Shown: in pieces, positions 22,437 through 33,682 of the stretch
Layout: each line of letters starts with the position of its first letter
Numbering within the stretch: position 1 is the first letter of the stretch
Assembly: GCA_963575745.1 (NCBI GenBank)
Contig: CAUYUJ010020700.1
Location: 62,001-126,000, forward strand
Source: Prorocentrum cordatum
Lineage: Eukaryota; Sar; Dinophyceae; Prorocentrales; Prorocentraceae
DNA length: 64,000 bases
Direction of reading: 5' to 3'
Translations under genes and position numbers: made by a program
The notes under the pieces: generated by a model
The model's database searches: none
What the model was told of the DNA's origin: nothing
What the model saw: only the letters and a program-made list of their open reading frames with translations

Positions 22437-22735
22437 CGCGTTCTGTGGGCGCTTCTAAAACGGGGGGGGGTTGGAACCAGACCCCCCCCCTCCCTGGATT
22501 GAGGAGGGGGGTCGACCCCCCTACCGTGACGGACGAAGGGGGGGTTCACACCCCCCCACCTTCTCCTTTCTCCTTCTCCTCGGGTCAGCGCTGGCGTCCG
22601 CGGCGGCTGGTGGCGGCGGCGGGGAGCGTCGATGAAAACGACGATTTCGTTTTCTTGGCCGGCGCTGGCGCTTGCGGCGGCTGGTGGCGGCGGCGGCGGG
22701 GAGCGTCGACGAGGACGACGGGGACAATGACGACG
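22437..22735. repeat. G/C homopolymer-rich flank with two ~95-bp tandem units
   Basis: Runs of seven to nine G or C at 22460-22555. Then two units containing GCGGCGGCTGGTGGCGGCGG and GGGAGCGTCGA at 22585-22640 and 22665-22715. A related GCCGCCAGCGCCGGCGCC sequence in opposite orientation follows the GGT block at 24860-24985. Confidence 0.7.
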
Positions 22736-22884
22736 ACGCGAGGACGACGTTCCGCCACCGTGCCTAGGTTTTGGGTCAGCGTCCTCATGGATGCCTCTTT
22801 GGGTCTCGTCTGCGGGCCTTCGGGGCGTTTTAAAGGCATTTGAGAATCCTCTTGGGCGCCTCTTGGACGTCCCTTGGGGCCTCT

Positions 22885-24790
22885 CTGACATGATGGTGGT
22901 GGTGGTGGGCTGTGGTGGTGCGGTGGGTTGTGGGTTGTGGTGGTGGTGCTGGTGCTGGCGGTTGTGGTCGTAGTGGTGGCGGTGGTGGTCGTGGTGGTGG
23001 TGGTGGGTTGTGGTGGTGGTGGTGGCGGTGGTGGCGGTGACGGTGGTGATGGTGTGGTGGTTTGTGGTGGTGATGTTGGTCGTGGTGGTTGTGGTGGGTT
23101 GTGATGGGTTGTGGTGGTGGTGGCGTTTTTGGTGGTGGTGTGGTGGTTTGTGGTGATGGTGGTGGTTGTGGTGGTTGTGGGTTGGGCTGGTCGTGGTGGT
23201 GGTTGTGGCGGTGACGGTGGTGGTGGTGGTGTGGTGGTTTGTGGTGGTGGTGGTGGTGGTGGGTTGTGGTGGCGGTGGTGGCGGTGGTGGTGGTGGTTGT
23301 GGTGTGGTGGTTTGTGGTGGAGGTGTTGGCGGTGGTGGTTGTGGTGGGTTGTGGGGGTGGTGGTGGTGGTGGAGGTGCCGGCGGTGGTGGTGGTGGTGGT
23401 GGTGTGGTGGTTTGTGGTGGTGCCGGTTGTGGTGGTCGGTTGTTTTGTTGGTGAGGTGTTGGTTGTGGCGATAATGGTGGTGTGGTAGATTGGTGGTGGT
23501 GGTGCTGGGTTGTTTTGGGTGCAGTGGTGGTGGTGGGTTGTTGTGGTGGAGGTGGTGGTGGTCGCTGTGGTGGTGATGGTTGCGTGGTGGTTTGTGGCGG
23601 TGGTGGTGGTTGTGTTGGGTTGTGGTGGTGGCGGTGGTGGTGGTGGTTGTGGTTGTGGTGGTGGTGGTTGTGGTGTGGTGGTTTGTGGTGGAGGTGTTGG
23701 TGGTGGTGGTTGTGGTGGGTTGTGGAGGTGGTGGTGGTGGTGGAGGTGCCGGCGGTGGTGGTGGTGGTGGTGTGGTGGTTTGTGGTGGTGCCGGTTGTGG
23801 TGGTCGGTTGTTTTGTTGGTGAGGTGCTGGTTGTGGCGATAGTGGTGGTGGTGGTAGATTGTGGTGGTGGTGGTGCTGGGTTGTTTTGGGTGCAGTGGTG
23901 GTGGTGGGTTGTTGTGGTGGAGGTGGTGGTCTCTGTGGTGGTGATGGTTGTGTGGTGGTTTGTGGTGGTGGTGGTGGTGGTTGTGTTGGGTTGTGGTGGT
24001 GGCGGTGGTGGTGGTGGTGATGGTGTGGTGGCTTGTGGTGGTGGTGGTGGGCTGTGATCTTGGTGGTGGTGGTGCTGCTGCTAATGGTGCTGGTAGCGGT
24101 GGTGGTGTTCGTGGTGGTGGTGGTGGTCGCTGTGGTGGTGGTGGTTGTTGCGTGGTGGTTTGTGGTGGTAGTGGTCGTGTTGGGTTGTGGTGGTGGTGGT
24201 GGTGGTGGTTGTGGTGGTGGTATGGTGGTTTGTGGTGGTGTTGGTGGTGGGCTGTGATTTTGGTGGTCGTGGTGCTGCTGCTAGTGGTGGTGGTGGTGGT
24301 GTTGGTGGGTGGTGGTGGTGGTGGTTGTGGTTGTGGTGGTGGTGTGGTGGTTTGTGGTGGTGGTGGTGGGTTGTGGAAGTGGTGGTTGTGGTGGTGGTGG
24401 TGGTGGTGGTGTTTTTGGTGGTGGTGGTAGTTCTTGTGGTGATCGTGGTTGTTGTGGGTTGTGGTGGGTTGTGGTGGTGGTGGTGGTGGCGTTTTTGGTG
24501 GTGGTGGTGGCGGTTGTGGTGTAGCGGTTTGTGGTGGTGGTGGTTGTGGTGTGGTGGTGGGTTGTGGTGTTGTGGTGGAGGTGGTGGTGGCGTTGGTGGT
24601 GGTGGTGTGGTGGTTTATGGTGGTGGTGGTGAAGCCTTCGGGACTCCCCGCCACCGTATTTTGGCTTCGGGTCAGGTTGTGGTGGTGGTGGGCTGTGGTG
24701 GTGGTGGTGATGGTGGTGGTAGTTGTGGCGGTGGTGGTGGTGGTGTGGTTGGTGGTGGTGGTGTTTGTTGTGGTGGTGTATATGGCGATT
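22885..24790. repeat. 1.9-kb GGT/TGG-rich array
   Basis: Almost entirely GGT triplets interrupted by TTG, TGTGG and CGG, with strong G bias on the plus strand. It contains larger internal duplications: TGCCGGTTGTGGTGGTCGG occurs at 23421 and 23789, 368 bp apart, with conserved surroundings. The 850-codon minus frame across it is poly-Pro/His/Thr and is not a plausible protein. Confidence 0.95.
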
Positions 24791-26603
24791 TGTGTGTGCC
24801 CTCTGCGGCCTTTGGGCCCTCTCTGGTCATCGTCGCTGCATTCCCGCCGTCGGTGCTGCTGGCCGCCGCCAGCGCCGGCGCCGAGGGGGCGGGGTTTGGA
24901 CCCCCCCCTGGGTCCTCTCTGGTCATCGTCGTTGCGTCTGCCGTCGTCGGCGCTGTTGGCGTCGCCAGCGCCGGCGCTGTCGTTTGGGGGGGGGAGGGGA
25001 GGGGGGGGCTCAGGGGGAAGGGGAGTTTCTCTGCTTCTCATCGACGGCGCCGAATGTTGGGGGGGGACCCACCCCCCGGCTCGAAACGCGCTGCCGAAAG
25101 TTTCCAAGTCAAACGCCCGTGAAACGCGCTCTCTCATTGGTCAATACATGCCTGTGCGCGGCCAGCGTCTCCTGTCCCCTTCGCCAAGTCGGCTGAAGCG
25201 GGGCCGCGCGTGCGATCGCATTCCGTCCGCTAGGTTTGAGCGTGCGCGAGTTCGCATGCCCAGTTGTGCCAGCATTGGCTCTTGCATTGTGGGAAGTATG
25301 GGCGTTGGCGGAGCCCTCTGAATCGTTTGAACTGGCTTGCTTGTTTCATAGCCATGCTACTCCTATGTGTACTCATGTTTCCCCCCACGTTCTTATTGAA
25401 TGCTCCCTCTCTCCCGTTCTTCGGTCCTTCTGCAACCCTGGGTGGGACGTTCATTGAAAGCCACGTGAAGACGTTTCTGTTCAACATTGGCATTCGATGC
25501 CGATGTTGCGCAGCACGTGGCAAGAATGTGAATTATTTTGAAATTGAGCTCACGATCAGGCGTTGCGCCGGGTTGTTCCTTAACCAAGCCGCGCCTGGGT
25601 GTGTGACGAATCGCCCTCGATGAATCACTGCGCAGGTTTCCCCCGAAAATTGACGTCCCTCTTCTGCACGGCGCGCGCTTTTGAATGCAAGTATTTGGGA
25701 AAGCTGGGCCGCGCGCCGACCGGCGGAATTTTGTCTTCGTCCTGGAGCCCAGGAGTTCCCCCACGGGTACGTTCCTACTTGGGCGCGGCGCGTGGATTTT
25801 CTTCGCAAGGTCGTCGGAAGCAAGACCGCGCTCGCGCGAGCGTTTTTCCCTGCCAGGGGGGCGGGCGCCTTTTCCAATGCCAGTCGCACATGATTTGGTC
25901 CTCTTGTTGTGTGGGGAGGGAGGGAGCAGGCCAGTCTTACTGACTCGTCCGAGCTGGCCAGCCTGCCTCCACATCCCGCCCCCAGGTCTGCCAGAACCCC
26001 TCCATTCCACCGCCGAGGCCCTTCCTCGTTGCTGCACCCCGGAACTCAAAGCTGCTTCACCGCGGTGCGAGGACGAGGAAAAGGAGGGATAATGCACACG
26101 GGCAGGAATATGTTCGGCGGGCGGACTCGTGCGCGACGGGGTCCTCGTCGCTGGTGATTGGCTTGTCCCGGGAAGCCTTGCGCAGACAGCGTCCCAGGCC
26201 AAGCTCTGATCTTCCGATGTGCTCCGGGTGGAGGAGGAGATTGGGAGGCAAAACCATCTCTTCTTCAGCCTGTTACCCATCGTCCCGACTCTTCATTTTC
26301 CCCTCCTGGTTCTCTTTCTGTTCTCTTTCCCCCTCCACCTGAACCTCCCACTTCCGCTCCCCCCTTCCTCTCCTCCTCATGGGGATCTTGGGCGACTCCG
26401 CCGTGGAGGTAGTAGTTCCGAGAGCAGCTTGCGCGTAGTCGGCTGATCATCCCTGGCAGCGATGTTTATCTCGTTTCGGGGAGCTCCACAAGCAGGGAGT
26501 GGCGCAAAGACGCCAGGGCCAGGGATTCTGCTGCCAAGTGATTCTTTCCGAGGGGTTCGTCCCGCACGCGCGGGCGCCGTCCTTGGCCTTCCCGTGTTTA
26601 TTT
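24791..26603. other. Anonymous stretch, no gene recognised
   Basis: 24800-25000 holds two copies of CTCTCTGGTCATCGTCG about 97 bp apart and GCCGCCAGCGCCGGCG sequence inverted relative to the left flank of the GGT block. 25560-25870 has the alternating GCGCGC/AAATTT texture of the 125-bp satellite and may be a decayed relative. No coding domain seen. Confidence 0.45.
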
Positions 26604-26815
26604 AGGCCTCCCAGATCGGGTCCGAGTAGATGGAGTCGGAGGATCAAGCCGCATCGCCGATGCATGGCCGATGCGGCTCGATGTGGAGCCCGCATTTCCC
26701 CACACCGACGTCGCCGATGCATCGCCAGCGTCGCTGGTGCATATGCATCGCCGATGCATCGGCGATACGGCGCGATCCTCCGACCCCATCTACTCGGACC
26801 CCATTTAGGAGGCCT
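26604..26815. mobile_element. Foldback (MITE-like) element, copy B
   Basis: A 212-bp element with inverted arms of about 60 bp. The left arm starts AGGCCTCCC and runs through GGGTCCGAGTAGATGG; the right arm is its complement, ending CCCATTTAGGAGGCCT. The interior has GATGCATCGCC units and an ATGTGGAGCCCGCATT stretch also present in copy C. No coding capacity. It is the most complete of the three copies and defines the ends. Confidence 0.88.
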
Positions 26816-28436
26816 CTAGTTTAGCAGTCCGATTTTGGTCCCGAGTCCCGGTCGATTCTGCCGTGTTCTCTTCCTCCCACGGACCCCCATCTGGTGGCTC
26901 CTGGCCGGACGTCGTGTGAGTTTCGCATGGTCTCGCGCGGGGCGGGGAGGTAGTCGCGTTTCGCACGCTGGGGCCCGAGCTGGAGAGTTGCCCGTTTCAT
27001 AGGTGGCGGTGTCGGCGCGAAGATGTGTGCGCAGCGCGCAGCGCGCGCGAAGCGCTCGCGGCGCGGCTCGCGATTTTGTGTCAGAGGAGGGCCAGTTGAG
27101 ACAACGGTAGTTGGCCTTCGGAGAGGGCCCTCGTCGCCACGTCTGGACACACCTCAGACAATTGGTGCGTTTGGACCCCTGGAGGGGTCCAGGGGCCGAT
27201 TTTGATCTGCTGTCTCAACTCGCCCTGCTCCGATCGGGTGCAATCTTGAGTACAGGCTTGCAGTCATCATACATGTCATGATGTCAGGGCCTCCTCCCAG
27301 GTTCATCGACCCCGCCGCGAGCAACACGAAGCTCGTCTGGGTTGGACGCGTCGTCACTCCATCCGAGTCGAAACCATGCATTCTGTCTGTGTAGTGCCAT
27401 CTTCTTGATGTCATACATGTGCCTTGCGTTACATCCAGTACACATCACCTCATCTTCCTTTCAAATGCAATTCACTGTTCTTATCGCTGTGCTTGATGAC
27501 GGGACACCAGGGGTCATGATACGCGCAGTCTTGGAGAGCCACCACCAATATGGCTTATGTGTAGTAGGGGACGCAGTTCTCTTGCGACAGGGCCGCCAGA
27601 GCCATATGCTCTTTTACGAGACGAGGCTCAGTGATTCCGCGGGCGTTATCATGCTTGGGCTGCGTCTCACAAGGGGGCAGTGATATCACTTACATTGTTT
27701 TGACTGCGTTCGAGGGCCCTTGATGGGTGGCGCAGGTGAGAAAAGGTTGTGAGGGGAGAGGTTTGCGGGCGAGTTTAGAGCCTTGGGCACCCTGGTGTGT
27801 TACACCGATCCGCCCCTCCGCTCGAAATCAGACGGGCGAAAGAAGAGACATAGGAAGACGGATCATACAAACACATACGTTCCGGCTGCACCGAGTTGAT
27901 TGCAGCAACTCTTCTGCAGGAGACTCTGCCGACGTGCGAGTGCCGCATCGAAACGCGTTCAGGATTGTTCGGCGGAGCTGTCTTGTAAAAAGCCTTTTGG
28001 AGGGCTGTCGGGGCGGTCTTGGGCGCTACTCATCGGTCGTTGAAAATCCAGATTCCTGGATTCCCAGATCCCACATCTACTTTAGGCGCTTTCCTACTTC
28101 CAGAGTCGAACGCTCCTAGGGACTTTCAGGAGGTCTCTTCGAGCGCCTTTTGCGAGCTACGGAAGGTGTCTCGAGGCCAAGACTCGAAGCGTCGCGCGGT
28201 GGACGTTGTTTCCGACTCGGAGGAAAATTCTTTACGCTTCGCGTGTCCCCACCAGCCCATCTCACAGCAGCAACTCTCGCGAAGCATGCCGACAGTCATG
28301 TTTTGCAGGCGTGTGTCCGCTTGGCTCCGCATATCTCCCCTGTTCCTCCTTCCCCCCGCCTCCTTGTACATCCTCCTTGTGGGGGGCGCGGGAGAAGGAC
28401 GAGGCGGAGGAGGAGGGAGAGAAAGCGCTCCTCGTG
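26816..28436. other. Anonymous stretch, no gene recognised
   Basis: Unique-looking DNA. An open stretch at 27342-27683 (plus) has a protein-like composition but no GC3 bias and no recognised domain, so it is not annotated as a gene. Confidence 0.45.
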
Positions 28437-28705
28437 GTTTGAGTCGTTTGGGGATTCTCGTCCTGGTGTGAGTCGTTCGGGCCCTTCTTCCTGGTGTGAC
28501 TCGTTCGGGCTCCTCGTGGTGTGAGTCGTTCGGGCTCTTCGTCGTGGTGTGAGTCGTTCGGGCTCCTCGTGGTGTGAGTCGTTCGGGCGCCTCGTCCTGG
28601 TGTGAGTCGTTCGGGCCCCTCCTTATGGTGTGAGTCGTTCGGGCTCTTCGTGGTGCGAGTCGTTCGGGCCCCTCGTCCTGGTGTGAGTCGTTCGGGCTCC
28701 TCGTG
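28437..28705. repeat. ~28-bp tandem repeat around GTGAGTCGTTCGGGC
   Basis: About nine units of 27-30 bp: GTGTGAGTCGTTCGGGC followed by CCTCGTCCTG or CTTCGTCG variants. It runs directly into the 12-bp repeat that follows. Confidence 0.92.
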
Positions 28706-28935
28706 GGGCCTCTTGGGGGCCTCTTGGAGGCTCTTGGGGCCTCTTCGGGGCCTCTTGGGGGCCTCTTGGGGGCCTCTTGGGGGCCTCTTGGGGCGTCTTG
28801 GGGCCTCTTGGGGGCCTCTTGGGGGCCTCTTGGGGGCCTCTTGGGGCCTCTTGGGGGCCTCTTTGGGGCCCCTTGGAGGCCTCTTGGGAGCCTCCTGGGG
28901 GCCTCTTGGGGCCAGCTTGGGGCCTCTTGCGACCT
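28705..28935. repeat. 12-bp repeat CTTGGGGGCCTC
   Basis: The cleanest block of the CTTGGGGGCC family, about 19 units. Followed by AT-richer sequence (28940-29100) and then the conserved CTAAACCACT tail at 29257-29335. Confidence 0.92.
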
Positions 28936-29256
28936 CCTCAGAAGCGTAAATGACCGCTGCCCCCTGAGAAGGACAAAATGAGCCCAACACCTTCGTACAA
29001 TCAATGATTTTGCTACGAAGGAAGAGGAGCGCGGCCCCCTCAGGAGGCCAAAATTGAGCCAAAACCCTAGTAAAATCAATATTTGTTGCTTCCAAGACGG
29101 TCTGAGGCGCCAAACGGCCCCCCCCCTGGGGGCCAGAATCCTCGTGAGGGTCGTCGTTTTTTGGCCCTCCCAGGAGTCGAAAAAGACCCCCTTGATTGCA
29201 CTCGGCCCGCCCTCTCCAGGCCCAGGGGGAGGGGGTAGGGGGAGGGGTAAACCCCT

Positions 29257-29335
29257 CCCCGAAGGGGAAGTAGGGGGTTAGGGGGTTGAGAACAGAGAGA
29301 GCTCTCTAAACCACTCACGCCCAAAGGGCTGGTGG
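29257..29335 (+). repeat. Conserved dispersed tail motif, copy 1
   Basis: Contains CCCCGAAGGGG, GGGGGTTGAG and CTCTAAACCACT followed by CGCCC and GGTGGGATT. The same ordered motifs occur at 44913-44985 and 47545-47617, suggesting the end of a dispersed element. Confidence 0.65.
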
Positions 29336-29969
29336 GATTATATTGATCAGTTGTGCGAATCCAGGGGGGGAATGGTTCGGAATCTCACAGTGGTCAAGGC
29401 CTGGCGGATACCGCAGAATGGTCTCGGATCCGTCCTGAGTTTGTCTTTGGGCATCTGGCAGATGTCTTAGACCCTCTGCGGCCGTTTTGGGGCGTTGGAG
29501 GGCGCCAGAGAGCAAACGCAAGGGCGCGGTTCCGCTAACCATCCGCACGTCGAGAGAGGGGTTGCCCGGAGAAAAATGCAGAGAACTTACCAGACAAATA
29601 TTTGCCAGGCAACCTACCGCGCCCCCAGGTGCTGTGGGCACGATGTCGGATTATCCACTGTCTTAACATTGCACCTCGCGGTTGTCTTCAGACGTTCGGC
29701 CAAGAGACCGGGGAGGAGGAGGAGGAGGAGGAGGAGGAGGAGAATGGCGAGGATGAATCCATAAATAAGGAGCGGCAGGTGGTGGAGGAGGTTAGGGGAA
29801 GGGGGACGGGGAGGAGCGCCAGGAGCAGGTGGTGGTGTTGTCCAGAGGCTTCCTCGCATGTGCGCTCAAGCTCCACCGCCCCAGCACGGCTGCCTGGGCC
29901 TGCCCCCGCAGTCAAACCCGAGATTGCGGGGCTCGGGCATCACCACACGCCCTGCAATCGCGGACACGA

Positions 29970-30510
29970 GTGATTCTTTGGGGGCCCCTTGGAGGCATCG
30001 TTGGGGCCTCGGGTCCTCGCGGGGGCGTCTGGGAGGCCTCTTGGGGGCCTCTGGGAGGCCTCTTGGGGGCCTCTCGGAGCCCCGTGTGGGCGCCTTGGGG
30101 GCGCTCTTGCGCTGTCTGGTCCCTTCGGAGACTGTCTTGGGATACTCTTGGGCCGTCTTGGGGGCCTCTTGAGGCATCTCGGCGGCCTCTTTGGGCTGCC
30201 TGGGGGCCCTCTTGGGCCGTTTGGGGGTCCTCTTGAGGACTTCTTGGGCTGTCTTGGGGCCACTTCCAATGCTGTTTCGGCCGTCCTGGACCCCTGAGAG
30301 TTGACATAGGCGGGAACGCTGAAATCTTCAAACAACCATGGGAAGATCAATGGTTTTTGGCTTCTGGAGGTGCTCTTGGGGTCCTAAGGAGCCCTCTTGG
30401 GGCGTCTTGGGGTCTTTGTAGGCCCTCTTGGGGCCATCTTGGGCCGTCTTGGGCCGTCTTGGGGCCATCTCGAGCCGTCTTGAGGCCATGTTGGGCCCCC
30501 AAGAGGGCCA
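29970..30510. repeat. CTTGGGGGCC dispersed repeat block
   Basis: Further degenerate units (GGGGGCCTCTTGGG, TTGGGCCGTCTTGGG). A short (GGA)n run precedes it at 29712-29742. Confidence 0.8.
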
Positions 30511-30829
30511 CCAGGCACAAGCCATTGATGTTCTAAAGGTTTTGGTAGGTTTTTAGGCCCAGGAGGGGTCCACCATCTTTGGGTCGGTGGAAGTGGCGTG
30601 GCCTTTTGGGGGGGTCAGGGGGGGAGACATAATAATGTGACACCATACAATATGCAGCAATTGTGCAGTCATTGGAGAACTGGGATACGTTGCATTATTG
30701 CCTCCGCAGACCTGCCTCCGGCAACACGTCACCTCCGGACGTGGATTCTACAGGCTTACGCCATATCCGCCGACCCCTGTCTAAACTACTGCGCGTCCAG
30801 GACTGCATTCCACGAGGCTTGTCCGATTC

Positions 30830-31400
30830 CTGGGAGGTTCTTTGGGGCGTTTGGGAGCTCTGTTCGGTCTCCCTGGGGGCTTCTTGGGGCGTGTTGGGGG
30901 CTTCTTGAGGCAACCTGGGGGCGTCCTGGGGCCGAAGGCTGGAAATGTTTCCCCCTGTGGGCCCCTTTTTGGCGCCGTCCGGGGGCTCTCTGTGGCCGTC
31001 ATCGGGGCTTCGTTGGCGGTCTAGGGACCCATGTGGACCGTCTTGAAGCTGTCCTAGGGGTCTTTTGGGCCGTCTTGCACGCTATGAAAGCGCAAGAGGC
31101 GAATATGTTGAAAACATACGTTTCCCCAAGGGAATGGGACAATTTTCACTTCTTCGGTGCCTTTCAGGAGTCCTCGTGGAGGCCTCTTGCGGCGTTTTGG
31201 CGTTTTGGAGGCATCTTGGGCCGTCTGCATGCCATTTCGGGCGTCTTGAACGATCATTCGACGATTCGGGGCCCTCTTGAATCGTCTTGGGCCCACCAGG
31301 GGCCCTCTCGGCCTGTTTTGGGGCCCTCTACGCTCACATGACGCGTTCGTCCGGGGCCGAGGGGGGTCAAATCTCCGGTTTGGGGTCCCTGGGGGAGGGT
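30830..31400. repeat. CTTGGGGGCC dispersed repeat block with conserved AT-rich core
   Basis: The same family. The core at 31075-31150 (GCGCAAGAGGCGAATATG then GGGAATGGGACAATTTTC) parallels 18470-18540 (GCCGAAGAAGCGAAAATG then GGAAAATGGGACAGATTTTC), so these blocks are copies of one longer element. Confidence 0.7.
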
Positions 31401-31744
31401 TATGGGGGGGGAACCGTCTCACACGCCTAGAGACCCAGAAGGGGTCGGCGGATTCAGGCGATCGCAAACATGAATCAAGGGGGCGTGGACTACCGACGGG
31501 CCCCGTTTCCATGGGAAATCGCGGATTCCCGCCGCCGAACGAGGCGACATCTGCCGCATTTTGGGGAGGGCACCTCCCACGATCCAAGGATCTGGCGACT
31601 GTGCGCCAAATCCATGGATCGCTAATCCATGTTTGCGAGCCCCCGAAATTGCGGATAAGAGTGATGGGGGGGCGCCTGGGCCGCTTCGTTGACCTGCGGG
31701 GCTCGAGCCTCGGTGCAACGAGGCCCGCCGTCGGCGACCGCAGT

Positions 31745-32110
31745 TTTTAACCACCCAGCCCGCCGCAGGCGCCGACTGCTATATGCAAACAGGGTGGGTG
31801 GTTCGCGCAACTATTGTAGAGAAGCCCGCCGCAGGCGACGAGGTCGTTGCAAAACAGCGTGGGTGGATCTGGGGTGTTCCGCGGCAGGGTCGTGGGGGAG
31901 TCGCAGGGTGGCTGGTTTTGTTGATTGAGGATGTCCCGCGCGAGGGCGCCGGTTTTGGAATTCGTCGCCGGATCTCTTGGATTTCCGAAGAGTTTGAGGG
32001 TTTCCCTGGGGAGGCTCGGGGGCCGGTTTTCTGAGGATGTCCCACTCGAGGGCGCCGGCTTGGAGTTCGGCCCCGCATTTCCCGGATTTCCCAGATTTCC
32101 CGGAAACGGA
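31745..32110. repeat. Two degenerate direct repeats
   Basis: CCCGCCGCAGGCG followed by CAGGGTGGGTGG or CAGCGTGGGTGG appears at 31760 and 31829. GAGGATGTCCC(A/G)CNCGAGGGCGCCGG appears at 31927 and 32033. No coding function inferred. Confidence 0.6.
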
Positions 32111-32374
32111 ACGGGGGGTGCGGTTGGCGGGCCCTTCCTTCGCGCGCTCGGGGTCAGGATGACGTGAGTTCTCAAGACTAACTTCCTCAAATGATTCATT
32201 CGGGTGGGTACGCATGGGGGCGGGTATAATCCCTATGACTATGGGCGAGGACTCTTATGAGGGTTGTATTGAAGGTGCCGACTGCCCGTCGGCGAATTAG
32301 GTGCCGAATAGCGCGGGCATGGCTTAACTGGGGGATTCAGCCACGCGCAGAGGGGGGTAGGGGGAGGGGGGAAG

Positions 32375-32594
32375 GCTTCTTGGAAGCTCTAAGAAGCTTG
32401 CTGTTGCTTCTTAGAAGCTGTTCCTGGCGTGGTTCTAAGAAGCAGGTGACTTGCTTCTAAGAAGCTGCCTTTGCTTCTAAGAAGCACTTCCGTGTTTCTA
32501 AGAAGCTGTTGGGCTGCTTTTAAGAAGCGGCGCACCCCTGGCTTCTCAGAAGTGCGGCCAGCGCCTTCTGAGAGGCAGCCGCCTTCTAAGAAGC
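32375..32594. repeat. Array of ~11 GCTTCTAAGAAGC palindromes
   Basis: Thirteen-bp palindromes GCTTCT-N-AGAAGC start at 32375, 32386 (partial), 32406, 32431, 32453, 32473, 32494, 32516, 32541, 32563 and 32581. Six keep a perfect or one-off palindrome. The 5-12-bp sequences between them are all different. Spacing is about 20-25 bp, roughly two helical turns. See findings. Confidence 0.85.
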
Positions 32595-32779
32595 TTTCCT
32601 CCCTCCCTCTACCCTCCCTGCGCGCGCCGCCAAGAGATAGAAGAGGGTGTGAAGGAGAACCAATAGGACGGAGATGGTCGAGGAGAACCGGTAGGAAGAA
32701 CAGTGCCAGCGTCGGAGAACGTGGAGAAGGATGAGACTTGGTAAAGCATCACTGAAAACAGAGGAAGAGACATCATGCA

Positions 32780-32882
32780 GATGATGATGATGATGATGAT
32801 GATGAGGAGGAGGAGGAGGAGGAGGAGGAGGAGGAGGAGGATGAGGAGGAGGAGGAGGAGGAGGAGGAGGAGGAGGGACAAC
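32780..32882. repeat. GAT then GGA microsatellite
   Basis: (GAT)n at 32780-32805 followed by (GAG)n to 32877. Confidence 0.95.
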
Positions 32883-33386
32883 TGGAGCAAAGGACAAGTA
32901 GTACGTATAAGGATATTGAGTGGGAAGGGCACGGGCGAGAAAGAGGATGACGAGGACGAGGACGACGACAAAAACGCGACGACAATGATGACGACAAGAG
33001 TGCAGGCCGATCAGGAGCAAGAGGACGGCGAAGACGCGCGAACAGGATTTGGAGCCACCCTGGATCAAAAACGCTCTTTGGGGATACTGGCCTCTGGCTA
33101 GAATTTATTGATTCTAGCGTCTCCACATTCCTCCCTTTGGCATCCTTGTATTGTGGTGGGTTCCTTGTTGCGCAAACGCGGGAGAACGTGGTCGCCAGGG
33201 TTTTGCTTTGGCCCAGCCTCCTGCACACCTGGTTGCCTCGTTTCTTTTCCAGCCCCCATTCTTTGTAGGCCATCCGTTCGACCTATGTTGATTGTACCTC
33301 CTCGTTTTGTCGTCGTCCTCGTTCTCTTCTACTTCATCTGTTGTTTGTGATTCCTCTCCGTTCCCTCTCTCTGGCGGCCCTACAAG

Positions 33387-33660
33387 ATGACCGCGGTCGC
33401 CGCCCTCGTCAGCATCCTGTGGTTGGCAGGGGAAGTAAGCATGTCTTGTCCTCCTCCCCCTCATCATCGTCCCTCTCTTCTTCTTCCCCTCCCCAGAGCG
33501 CGCCCCTATTCTAACCAGCAATATTAGGCAGTACCCGTACTACTTCCTGACCCCCAGCGATAGGGCGCAACCGGGAGGGGGCAGAACATTTGCGCCGAAT
33601 GCATTGCCGGGGGAGCCCAGGGCTGGCTTGCGGGGTTGCGGTGTTCGGTCTCAGATGTAA
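33387..33660 (+). CDS. Two-exon coding segment, product unknown
   Basis: Exon 1 (33387-33434) follows a pyrimidine-rich stretch and CTACAAG, and encodes the hydrophobic MTAVAALVSILWLAGE. It ends at a canonical GTAAGC donor. A 64-bp intron (33435-33498) with a CCTCTCTTCTTCTTCCCCTC tract ends CCCCAGAG. Exon 2 (33499-33660) reads RAPILTSNIRQYPYYFLTPS and on to a TAA at 33658-33660. The join is in phase. Together 69 residues, with an N-terminal hydrophobic stretch that could be a signal anchor. It may be a complete small gene with an SL acceptor at CTACAAG, or the 3' end of a longer one. Family not recognised; exon 2 has mixed codon bias, so certainty is moderate. Confidence 0.42.
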
Positions 33661-33682
33661 TAAAGCCCGCCGTGGTGGCGGG

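Noticed and set aside
20899-22458. 519-codon plus-strand frame
   Set aside because: A purine-rich tract runs into the 125-bp satellite. The only true coding part is the 53-bp SLC5 exon inside it.
22585-25137. 850-codon minus-strand frame rich in Pro, Thr and His
   Set aside because: It is the translation of the GGT microsatellite; all frames are equally open and composition follows the triplets.
27342-27683. Possible 113-codon gene
   Set aside because: Protein-like composition but no GC3 bias, no recognised domain and no splice signals comparable with the accepted exons.
32375-32594. CRISPR array
   Set aside because: Repeats are only 13 bp, imperfect, with 5-12-bp spacers, in a eukaryotic context with no cas genes.
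32375-32594. Heat-shock elements
   Set aside because: TTC and GAA are separated by three bases, whereas heat-shock elements need two; no adjacent gene was identified.
33387-33434. Missing SLC5 exon
   Set aside because: The hydrophobic VSILWL stretch resembles the expected helix, but its phase does not join exon 21100-21152 and the following exon does not match SLC5.
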